From Paenibacillus_E qinlingensis (lineage in GTDB: Bacteria > Bacillota > Bacilli > Paenibacillales > NBRC-103111), in contig NZ_JAQIVH010000055.1 of the NCBI RefSeq assembly GCF_028746185.1, positions 558,001 to 622,000 of the forward strand: 64,000 bases of DNA. The letters are read 5' to 3'. Of the stretch, positions 42,930 through 51,000 are shown one piece after another. Each line of letters opens with the position of its first letter. Position 1 is the stretch's first letter. The notes under the pieces are model-generated. The model was not told the origin of the DNA. It did no database searches and saw nothing but the letters and a program-made list of their open reading frames with translations. The position numbers were made by a program, and so were the translations under genes.

Positions 42930-42946
42930 AGTTAATTTACCTTACA
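42930..42946. promoter_or_regulatory. TnrA/GlnR-like box 2
   Basis: On the minus strand TGTAAGGTAAATTAACT matches the TnrA/GlnR pattern except for the final base, and shares TGTAAGGTAA with box 1 in inverted orientation. It lies 22 bases before the TnrA-like gene, a position suited to autoregulation. Confidence 0.5.
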
Positions 42947-42967
42947 TTAAACTGGAGGGATAGGCTG

Positions 42968-43198
42968 ATGATGACAAAGAAGAAGGTAATTCAAATTGGT
43001 ATCGTAAGTGAACTCACAGGGTTAACAGAAAGGCAAATTCGCTACTATGAGGACCGCAAGCTTATTTTTCCAGACAGAAGCAAGGGAGGCGTTCGTAAAT
43101 ATTCATTCGAGGATATACAAACGATTATGGATATACATACCAAGCTAACTGATGGCTTTCATACGGTAGAATTAAGACGAATGCTAGCCGGTTCCTAA
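42968..43198 (+). CDS. Short TnrA/GlnR-like MerR family regulator
   Basis: This 76-residue protein is essentially a MerR winged helix: KKVIQIGIVSELTGLTERQIRYYEDRKLIFPDRSKGGVRKYSFEDIQTIMDIHTKL. The IGIVSELTGL, RQIRYYE and RKYSF stretches match TnrA and GlnR, the nitrogen regulators of Bacillus. The longer C-terminal tail by which those proteins contact glutamine synthetase is absent; the chain ends soon after DGFHTVELRRMLAGS. ATG 42968 has GGAGGG eight bases upstream. It lies 32 bases before tatC and faces TnrA-like boxes. It may lack glutamine synthetase feedback. Confidence 0.85.
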   Translation: MMTKKKVIQIGIVSELTGLTERQIRYYEDRKLIFPDRSKGGVRKYSFEDIQTIMDIHTKLTDGFHTVELRRMLAGS

Positions 43199-43230
43199 CA
43201 CTAACATACCCATTAGACTGGAGGACTCCT

Positions 43231-43989
43231 ATGCAAATCAAAGAAATGATGTCACTGGTCGAGCATCTAACAGAACTGCGCACTCGCATTATTCGTGTCC
43301 TTATTGCCGTAATCCTCACCTTAATTATTGGTTTCATTTTCGCCCAGCAGATTTTACTTTACCTCAAACATAGCTCTACAGCATCCGGAATTACGTGGCA
43401 TGTCTTCTCACCGATGGATGGCATTCGTATGTATATGTTGATTGCATTCGCTGTCTCTCTCACATTGACTCTTCCATTCATCCTCTATCAAGTGTGGGCT
43501 TTCGTCAAAAAAGGTCTTACCCAAGAGGAACAAATTGCCACACTCAAATATATCCCCTATACGTTCTTATGCTTCTTACTAGGTTTAGCTTTTGGTTATT
43601 TCGTTGTATTCCCGATGTGCATACGGTTTACTGTTGGTGTGACGGAAAATCTCGGTTTAACGCAAACCTATGGCGTTGCTCAATACTTTAGTTTTATGCT
43701 CAATATTATTATCCCGTTATCACTAGCCTTCGAGCTCCCGATTGTCGTGATGTTCCTTACAAAGTTGAAACTGCTGAATCCTAAATTACTTCACAAAGTA
43801 CGCAGATACGCCTATTTGATTCTAATTATTACAGCCAGTCTCATCTCTCCTCCAGATTTAATCTCTCATCTTATGGTAGCTATTCCCTTATTCGCACTAT
43901 ATGAAATTAGCATTTTACTCTCTCGTTTCGTTTATAACGGGCAACAACGGGAACAGAGTCTCAGAAATCTTGAATATGGCGTCTCTTAA
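43231..43989 (+). CDS. tatC: Twin-arginine translocase subunit TatC
   Basis: The 252-residue protein has the six-helix TatC plan with the N-terminal signal-binding segment EHLTELRTRIIRVL, FSPMDGIRMYM, LPFILYQVWAFVKKGLTQEE in the first loop with the conserved Glu, and FGYFVVFPMCIRF. TatC recognises the twin-arginine signal. It follows the TnrA-like gene by 32 bases, and GGAGG precedes its ATG. With tatA at 40325, divergently encoded, the pair probably serves the amine oxidase between them. Confidence 0.95.
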   Translation: MQIKEMMSLVEHLTELRTRIIRVLIAVILTLIIGFIFAQQILLYLKHSSTASGITWHVFSPMDGIRMYMLIAFAVSLTLTLPFILYQVWAFVKKGLTQEEQIATLKYIPYTFLCFLLGLAFGYFVVFPMCIRFTVGVTENLGLTQTYGVAQYFSFMLNIIIPLSLAFELPIVVMFLTKLKLLNPKLLHKVRRYAYLILIITASLISPPDLISHLMVAIPLFALYEISILLSRFVYNGQQREQSLRNLEYGVS

Positions 43990-44030
43990 AATAGTACTAC
44001 TCTCATATTGTCCATCTCCATCGATTCGGA

Positions 44031-44047
44031 TATAGTTACTTCATAAC
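44031..44047. promoter_or_regulatory. Candidate LysR operator, copy 1
   Basis: TATAGTTACTTCATAAC contains the inverted repeat GTTA-CTTCA-TAAC, of LysR type. It lies 23 bases before the lysR start and recurs at 45084-45100 with one change. Confidence 0.5.
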
Positions 44048-44069
44048 TGGCATACAGAAAAGGTGAACT

Positions 44070-44957
44070 ATGCGAATTGAACAACTCATCTATATCATTG
44101 AGATTAATCAAACAGGTTCCATTTCTTTAGCAGCGGAAAAGCTTCACGTATCCCAGCCGAACATCTCTCAAGCCATTGTCAGCTTAGAGGACGAGCTTGG
44201 CGTGAAGCTTTTCGTCCGTTCGCGCACCGGAGCGACACCTACGGAAGACGGGAAACTAATCATCAACAAAGCTATAGAGATTATGAATAAAGTGGAAGAA
44301 CTTCGCGAAACAGCAGGGTTTCAATTTAATCAACTTTCAGGTTCACTCTCCATCGCCTCTGTCCCAAGTCTTTGTTTGAGTGTGTTACCTCCCACACTGT
44401 CTATTTTCAAAAAAAAACACTCGGATGTGGAGCTTGTTATGATGGAGTTGAATTATCCACAGATCATCCAAGAGGTTCTAGGTGGACAAGTTGATTTGGG
44501 ACTCATTGCTGTCGCAAGAAATTATCAAAGCCCCCATACGCAGTTGATCTCCGAACATTTGATGGACTGCCGAATTATGGCTTATGTGGGTAAAAAATCC
44601 CCTTTAGCGCAACGAAATCGCATCACCATTGAAGAACTTCTTCAAGAACCTCTTTTGATTTCCTCTGATTACTTAAATAACATATTCAAAAAACATGGGG
44701 AGCCTAATATCCTTTTTAAGCTTGGGAATTCTGAAGCAGCTAAACGGATTATTGCTGAGGGAATCGCGATTGGCTTCTATACGGAGACAGGGATGCGATA
44801 TGACCCTTATTTAGAAACAGGGAGCATTGTTGCCCTAGAAGTCACCGGTGTAGATTTCGGGGTTTCTTTCCGAACATTGCGCTTGAAGAGCCGTCATCTC
44901 TCACTCCCTTGCAAAGAATTTACGAAGGAGCTCAAAACCATTATTGCTGCAATGTGA
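44070..44957 (+). CDS. LysR family transcriptional regulator
   Basis: This 295-residue protein has the LysR winged helix (MRIEQLIYIIEINQTGSISLAAEKLHVSQPNISQAIVSLEDELGVKLFVRSRTGATPTEDG) and a periplasmic-binding-like effector domain (LSGSLSIASVPSLCLSVLPPTL, VDLGLIAVAR). AGGTG lies upstream of ATG 44070. It follows tatC by 80 bases in the same direction and may belong functionally to the Tat amine oxidase cassette or control an unlinked gene. A repeated palindrome before the gene suggests autoregulation. Confidence 0.92.
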   Translation: MRIEQLIYIIEINQTGSISLAAEKLHVSQPNISQAIVSLEDELGVKLFVRSRTGATPTEDGKLIINKAIEIMNKVEELRETAGFQFNQLSGSLSIASVPSLCLSVLPPTLSIFKKKHSDVELVMMELNYPQIIQEVLGGQVDLGLIAVARNYQSPHTQLISEHLMDCRIMAYVGKKSPLAQRNRITIEELLQEPLLISSDYLNNIFKKHGEPNILFKLGNSEAAKRIIAEGIAIGFYTETGMRYDPYLETGSIVALEVTGVDFGVSFRTLRLKSRHLSLPCKEFTKELKTIIAAM

Positions 44958-45083
44958 CAACCGTTTTACACAACCATAGCCCCTTTCTCTAGCTCGAAAT
45001 CATGTGTCAATCGATGAATTTGTCGAATTAAGACTAACATTATTTAGGGCTTTTCCCTCATTGTTCCACCCTTCATTTTCAGC

Positions 45084-45100
45084 TATAGTTACCTCATAAC
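45084..45100. promoter_or_regulatory. Candidate LysR operator, copy 2
   Basis: TATAGTTACCTCATAAC matches the copy before lysR at 16 of 17 positions. It lies in the 371-base gap between lysR and the MrpR-like gene, 121 bases before ATG 45205. A weaker relative (TATAGTTGCTTATTTC) follows near 45149. Nothing else was seen in the gap. Confidence 0.45.
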
Positions 45101-45328
45101 CAAGTTCTAGGCATATTCAATCCGCACATCTCATATCATGTATAGTTGCTTATTTCTGAAAACCGAATGTAATTTTGCAGAAAACTAAGTTGAAACTTGA
45201 AGGGATGTTGATTTCGTATTCTTACTCTTGAGAAAATCCAATTTATCGAGACACAATGTATCAATCCGCAAGATGCTATTATTATTCGTCTGCTTATCGA
45301 GGGTGTCGCCCCTCACGAAATTGTTTAT

Positions 45329-45703
45329 TTGAAAAGTAATTCTTTAGATGAAAAAAAACAACTACTTACGGTGTCTGATGCCACGGGCGGCAAAAGGTAC
45401 ATACCCGTTTCTAAAACTTGTGTCGAACGGTTTCAATCCGCTTTGAAACAAACGAAATATCTGACTAACTTGGGTAACCCGCTTCTACCTAAGAAATTTT
45501 CAGATTTAAGAAATAGTCCTTTTCTAATCAAAATGAGCATGACCGACTATATCGCAAATCGAGCGATGATTACCGAATTGGATTCTGTTATTCTCCGAAC
45601 GATTTACATGCGCCTTCGTCGATTAGCAGAGTATTTCTCACTCCCAGAGCTTACTCATTTAACTACGGTTAAGCTTGAAGTGAAACAGCTTGCGATTGTA
45701 TAG
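45329..45703 (+). CDS. MrpR/tyrosine-recombinase-like protein, start unclear
   Basis: From TTG 45329 the frame encodes 124 residues (SDATGGKRYIPVSKTCVERFQSAL and onwards), but homologous-looking sequence continues upstream in frame to 45212 (ILTLEKIQFIETQCINPQDA, IIIRLLIEGVAPHEIVYL) without an ATG, GTG or TTG. That part resembles the tyrosine-recombinase fold of MrpR-type phage repressors. ATG 45205 is out of frame by one. So the gene has either an unusual start, a frameshift or a sequence error. No other phage gene is near. Confidence 0.55.
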   Translation: MKSNSLDEKKQLLTVSDATGGKRYIPVSKTCVERFQSALKQTKYLTNLGNPLLPKKFSDLRNSPFLIKMSMTDYIANRAMITELDSVILRTIYMRLRRLAEYFSLPELTHLTTVKLEVKQLAIV

Positions 45704-45713
45704 CTTTCATGCC

Positions 45714-45735
45714 AAAGGCCAATAGGCCTTTTTTT
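45714..45735 (+). terminator. Terminator after the MrpR-like gene
   Basis: AAAGGCC and GGCCTTT pair around AATA, followed by a T run. Confidence 0.8.
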
Positions 45736-45739
45736 ACGC

Positions 45740-45777
45740 AAAAAAAGTGGATCCCCTTCTTTCTAGGAGATCCACTT
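45740..45777 (-). terminator. Terminator after the DMT transporter gene
   Basis: AAGTGGATC and GATCCACTT form the stem, with a T run on the minus strand, just past the stop codon at 45781. Confidence 0.88.
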
Positions 45778-45780
45778 GTA

Positions 45781-46701
45781 TTATTCGGTTTGAAGACGAT
45801 GAGTACGTTGTCTTCGTTTCATTAACTCTGGCAGCGCTATGCCTAGCATCGTTACTAGCACACCTAACCATTGAAGTCCATTCACAGATTCGTGGAGAAC
45901 GATGAAGGACATGATGACAGCCGTCGGCAACTCCGCTGCGCTCATAATCGTAGCCATACCTCCGCCAATACGGGGAACACCAATTGCAAAGAACAATGGA
46001 GGGATTACGACACCGAACAAGGCTAGCAGCAATGCCCATGGTAATAGCGATTCATGCAAGGATCCATTCCACAAGAAATGAGGCGGGAAGATCAGCATGA
46101 CGATGATAAAGGAGCCTGTTTGCATGACGGCACCTCGCGTGATTGGCGCAATGTGCTTAGCAACCCTACCGCTCATGGCAATAAACAGCGCGTAAGTCAA
46201 AGCAGATAACAATCCTAACCCTACTCCAAGCCACGAAGGTGCTTCGAGATTTCCTTTTAGATAACCACTTGCCATAATAATACCTATAAATAAGAATATA
46301 AGTGCGATGAGTTTATCTCTGCTAGGTCGTTTACGATCCATAATAGCTTCTAAGACGATACCTATCCATGTAAATTGAAATAATAAAAGAATGGCAAAAG
46401 ATGCTGAAACGTATTGCAATGCTGCATAATAAAATATTCCAGTTAGGCCCGAGCTTGTTCCAACTAACATGAGCAGGAGGGCATTCCGAGGTGAAACACG
46501 AAACGTTTGGGCTTCTGCTGATCCTTGTTTCGCTGATTTGGCTGTTACGAAAGCCATGATCCACATCATGATGAGTCCAAAAAAGATTTGTGAGCCAACC
46601 ACCTCACCCACATGAAAACCAGACTCGTAAGCCTTCTTTACGAATGTTGACAACAACCCAAAGCTGCAAGCGCCAGCTAATACATATACGTAGTATTTCA
46701 T
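45781..46701 (-). CDS. EamA/DMT family transporter
   Basis: This 306-residue protein has ten predicted membrane helices in two EamA repeats (for example YYVYVLAGACSFGLLSTFVKK at the start and LPTAVIMSFIVLHESVNGLQWLGVLVTMLGIAL at the end). Such proteins move small metabolites or amino acids across the membrane; the substrate is not predictable. Its ATG overlaps the stop codon of the alcohol dehydrogenase gene (46698-46701), so the two are translated together. The C-terminus is basic (KRRQRTHR). Confidence 0.9.
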   Translation of the reverse strand: MKYYVYVLAGACSFGLLSTFVKKAYESGFHVGEVVGSQIFFGLIMMWIMAFVTAKSAKQGSAEAQTFRVSPRNALLLMLVGTSSGLTGIFYYAALQYVSASFAILLLFQFTWIGIVLEAIMDRKRPSRDKLIALIFLFIGIIMASGYLKGNLEAPSWLGVGLGLLSALTYALFIAMSGRVAKHIAPITRGAVMQTGSFIIVMLIFPPHFLWNGSLHESLLPWALLLALFGVVIPPLFFAIGVPRIGGGMATIMSAAELPTAVIMSFIVLHESVNGLQWLGVLVTMLGIALPELMKRRQRTHRLQTE

Positions 46702-47867
46702 GCTAAAGACCTTATCAAGATATCTCTGACGGTATCTCTAGTCATGACCTTATATTGACCTATGGTAGATTTCATAAATGATTTGTGTACTAATTCTTCG
46801 ATGCGTTGATCATCAATGCCATAATAGCCAAGTTGATTCGGCGCTCCAAGAGAATCCCAGAACTGACGTAAGGCTTGAATTCCTTCTAGCGCCACTTCGT
46901 AATCCGTTTTTCCTGTGTCGTCGATTCCGAAAACTGACATAGCCAACTTCTTCATCCGCGAAGGATCATCTTCTGCACAATGTGACATCCAATTCGGGAA
47001 TACAATAGCAAGTCCTCCTCCGTGAGGAATGTCGTAAACGGCGGATAATCCATGCTCAATTTGATGTGATGCCCAATCGCCACCGTCTGTCCCGCAAGAT
47101 AGCAACCCGTTGAAGGCTGTAGTTCCTGCATACATGATCGTCGCACGATGCTCAACATCTTGCAGATTCACCAGCAACTTCGGAGCTGCTTCCATAACGG
47201 TCAGCAAGACAGCTTCCATGAAGCGATCCATCATCGGGGTATGTTCAGTTCGGTGGAAATATTGTTCAAGTACGTGGGACATCATATCCACAATTCCATA
47301 TACCGTCTGATCCAAAGGAACGGATGTGGTATAGGCAGGATCCAATATAGAAAAAGCCGGATAAGCTAATGGACTGCTCCAGCCGCGTTTCTCATTTCGA
47401 TCCCAGTTCGTAATAACAGAGATGTTATTCATCTCCGACCCTGTCGCGGCTAGTGTTAATACGGTCCCCAGAGGCAGAGCTTTCTGCGGTTCAGCTTTCC
47501 TCGTAATAATGTCCCAAACATCCCCATCGTAATAAACACCAATAGAAATGGCTTTGGCACAATCAATGACACTCCCCCCACCAACAGCAAGAATGAGATC
47601 GATCTGATGCTCACGGCATAGCTCTATTCCTTTTTCCACCGTTGTCAGTCTGGGGTTAGGTTCTACACCGGACATTTCGACAACGATGGCTTGCCTATCT
47701 AGAAGCTGCTTCATCACAGCATCGTATACACCATTTTTCCGGATACTACCTCCACCATATACGAGCAGTACACGTTTCCCGGCATTCCCTAGCTCTTGTT
47801 GCAATTGCTTGATCTGACCTTCGCCAAACCATAATCGTGTTGGATTATACTGAATAAATGATTGCAT
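46698..47867 (-). CDS. Iron-containing alcohol dehydrogenase (YqhD/BdhA type)
   Basis: This 389-residue group III dehydrogenase has GGGSIRKNGVYDAV, the NADP-binding GGGSVIDCAKAI, TLAATGSEMNN, and metal ligands in DMMSHVLEQYF, GLSAVYDIPHGGGLAIVFPNWM. Members reduce aldehydes such as butanal or methylglyoxal with NADPH. Translational coupling to an EamA transporter suggests that the transporter removes or imports a related metabolite. ATG 47867 precedes a short untranslated region. Confidence 0.92.
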   Translation of the reverse strand: MQSFIQYNPTRLWFGEGQIKQLQQELGNAGKRVLLVYGGGSIRKNGVYDAVMKQLLDRQAIVVEMSGVEPNPRLTTVEKGIELCREHQIDLILAVGGGSVIDCAKAISIGVYYDGDVWDIITRKAEPQKALPLGTVLTLAATGSEMNNISVITNWDRNEKRGWSSPLAYPAFSILDPAYTTSVPLDQTVYGIVDMMSHVLEQYFHRTEHTPMMDRFMEAVLLTVMEAAPKLLVNLQDVEHRATIMYAGTTAFNGLLSCGTDGGDWASHQIEHGLSAVYDIPHGGGLAIVFPNWMSHCAEDDPSRMKKLAMSVFGIDDTGKTDYEVALEGIQALRQFWDSLGAPNQLGYYGIDDQRIEELVHKSFMKSTIGQYKVMTRDTVRDILIRSLA

Positions 47868-47970
47868 TGTGTGTAAACTCCTTCGATGACTAATATCTAC
47901 AGAAGTATATCACAAGTCGAATTCAATAGCATTGGAAACAGCTTTGGTATAGACACTCCTTTCTATAAGA

Positions 47971-48004
47971 AAAACCGCACACCTCTTAGTAAGATGTACG
48001 GTTT
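47971..48004 (-). terminator. Terminator after the hybrid kinase gene
   Basis: AAACCGCACACCTCTTA and TAAGATGTACGGTTT pair with small bulges; the minus strand ends in TTTTTCTT. Confidence 0.88.
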
Positions 48005-48011
48005 GGAGCAC

Positions 48012-51000
48012 TTATATGCGATGTAACGGAAGTGAGAACGAAATGCTGCAACCCTGACCTAGGCGGCTTTCCGCCCATATTTGTCCACCATGATACTGCA
48101 CGATTTCCTTGGCTATGGCCAGCCCTAAACCGCTTCCACCCGAGTTGCTTCTTGATTTGGATACCTTATAGAACCTTTCGAAAATATGAGGTAGATCCTC
48201 CTCACTGATCCCCACACCTGTGTCGGATACCCGAACAACAAGTTCACGCGGCTGGTCCCTTATCTGGGCTTGAACTTGAATGGAACAGCCCCTGGTCGAA
48301 AATTTAATGGCATTGTAAATAATATTGGCATATACCTGCTCTATTCGATCCACATCCACAGTCAGCATGTCCTGCGCATTCATCTGCGCCATGTTTAACG
48401 TGTAGGCAATGCCAGCATTTTGTGTATCCAATTCATATTTGGCAAAAAGCTGACGAATCATCGTCATACAAGACGTTGAAGCAAGCTGGAAATGGAACTG
48501 CTTCGTTTCAAGTCGGCTCAATTGATACAAATCCGTAATCAAGCGTTGAATACCTACGATGCGCATATGTACTACGCTCAAATATTTCTTTTGTTCTTCT
48601 GGTTCCTGAATGACATCATCCAGAATCGCTTCTACGTAACCTTGAATTGATGTGAGTGGAGTCCCTAGATCGTGGGATATGTTCGATAGAAGATCGCGCC
48701 GCGAAGTCTCCATCAAGATTAACTCATTTGTACGTTCTTTTACCTTGGACTCCAGATCATTATATAATCTAGCATTCTCAATGGAAATTGCAGCTTGAGC
48801 TGAAAGCAACTTGATCACATCCAGCCGATCTGATGTAAAGGCATTGCGAATTAAATTATTTTCCAGATAAAAGACGCCGATTAGATTACCTTGATGTAAG
48901 ATCGGTTCGCAGAAGATGGATTTACTTTCTGCTTGTCTTATGTAAGGATCGTATGAGAAAAGCGTTGATTTCTCCGCATCGTCTAATACGATCCCCTCTT
49001 TCATTCGAGCTACATACTGAATCACGGATTGTGGAACATTATCTCGTGATTCTAGTAAAACAGAGCTAACCATACAGGAATCCTTCCCTGCGCTCGCAAG
49101 CATCTCCGCTTCAACATACAAGCGATCTTTATCTTTCAGTACAAGGATACTTCGCTCTGCACCGGAAGAATACGTTACAATCTCCATCAATCGTTTGATC
49201 AATTGTTCAAGATTCACTTCACTCGAGAGGGAACGTGACGTATTCATAATCGTTTTGAAATCAATGGCTTGCAGCGAATAATCACTGATTTTGGTTGTTG
49301 CCCAATCTGGCGACTCGGCGCGCCCCGTAAAGTAAGCCGGATATCTAAGCCTTAGATCATCCGCTTTCGCTTTCGCCCCCCAATTGACATACCCAAAGTA
49401 AGCATCAACGAAATACGTCTTGGCGAATTTTTCGCGGCCGCTTTGCTTGTAATATTTCCCCGCGATCTCGCAAGCCATGGCTTCATGTTGAATAAATCCT
49501 TGCTCACGCGCTTGCCTTATGGCAGATTCATATCCCTGCTCCGCTAATTGCCCAAACCCCCTCACACGATGCCATTCTGCATGCATGAGGAGCGTTAAGT
49601 GCGAATAGTTCTCCGGGCAATGAGCAGCCCATTTATCCATCTTCCTGAGCATTTTCTTAACTCGTCTTGCAAGCCATTTCTGTTCATCGCTTGGGAGCTC
49701 AGGAAATGCCGCGGCAATGGAAAGGACATAATAGAAGTAATTTTCAGGGATATGAAATAAACCAAAAGATGCAGTTTGATACAGCTCAGTTGACTTTCCT
49801 GTCTTCACAGCATCTTCAAAGTAACCGAACAAATAGTACAACATCATTTTTTTGACCGAGTAGACATGGATAATGACTTGATTCGGATGAAATTTCAGCT
49901 TACTAACGAATTGTTCTTCCTCTTCCTGATGATTGCCGAAAAGGATCGGATTCACCGACATCCCTTCCAGATTCAAGGTCAGCATTCGCAGCATCTCAAG
50001 CATAAGCAGGGTATCATGATGATTCGTCTGTTCCAAAATGCGATAGTTCTTGGCCAAATCTTCTTTCACTTCTGCGAGTACAGCGCCTTGAAAATCCTTC
50101 ATAAGCATCTGATAGGTTAGTGCATACCCGGCAAACACGAGATCCCCATCTTCGATGCCGCATCGAAATGACTCTTTCAACTGCTCCAGACAGATGCGTA
50201 ATGATTTCACCCAAGGGGTAATAAACAAGCCCAATGAGAAATAACTTTTACTGCGATATTGGTGAGATTGAAACCTTGCGTTCATCCGCTCACCAAGTTG
50301 GCCATATTGATAGCCCCGCTGGTAATCTCCAAACCCTGATCCAAGAATCAAACCATATGCACCATACACATACGCCATAGAAGGCGTATTCCCGTACTTC
50401 AAAGCAAGCTTCGTCATAATTAACATAAAAGGAACGAATAAATTCGTATTTACGAAATAGGCAGATACCGCGACACTCATCATTAAATCAATCAATTTCA
50501 TCCGAAATTTATCTTCCATTATGGGCAAATCATACAACTCGAGTGTGCTTCTTCGCCCAATCAACCCTCTCACATTTAAGTACGTCATGACGATATACAT
50601 GTTGGACGGCGCTTCAGACAATCGGATGCCATACTCTGCTAAAGCTTTTAAGCCAACCTTGATACTCTGATGATGCTTGCCAATATTCGTATGCAAGACG
50701 ACTTGCAGATTATATACTTCCAGCTTCTGCTCGTTGGATAATGACCCTTGCAGCAATTGTTCATAGAGGGTTTCCGCTTCCTCCGCTTGACCGCTCAAAT
50801 AGAGGCATTCCGACTTCTCTAAGCGAATCGCAAAACCTAATTCCTCTTGCTCAAACCCCTCAATCTGATCCATCACTTCTAATGCTTTATTAAAATATTG
50901 GATTGCAGAACGGTATGCATTCGAGGATTTCGCTTTACGTCCCGCATTATAATTAAATTCAAGTAATTGTATTAATTCATGATCCATGCTGAGCAGCGTG

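Noticed and set aside
45205..45703. Prophage or integrative element
   Set aside because: A single MrpR-like gene without integrase, structural genes or attachment sites is not enough.
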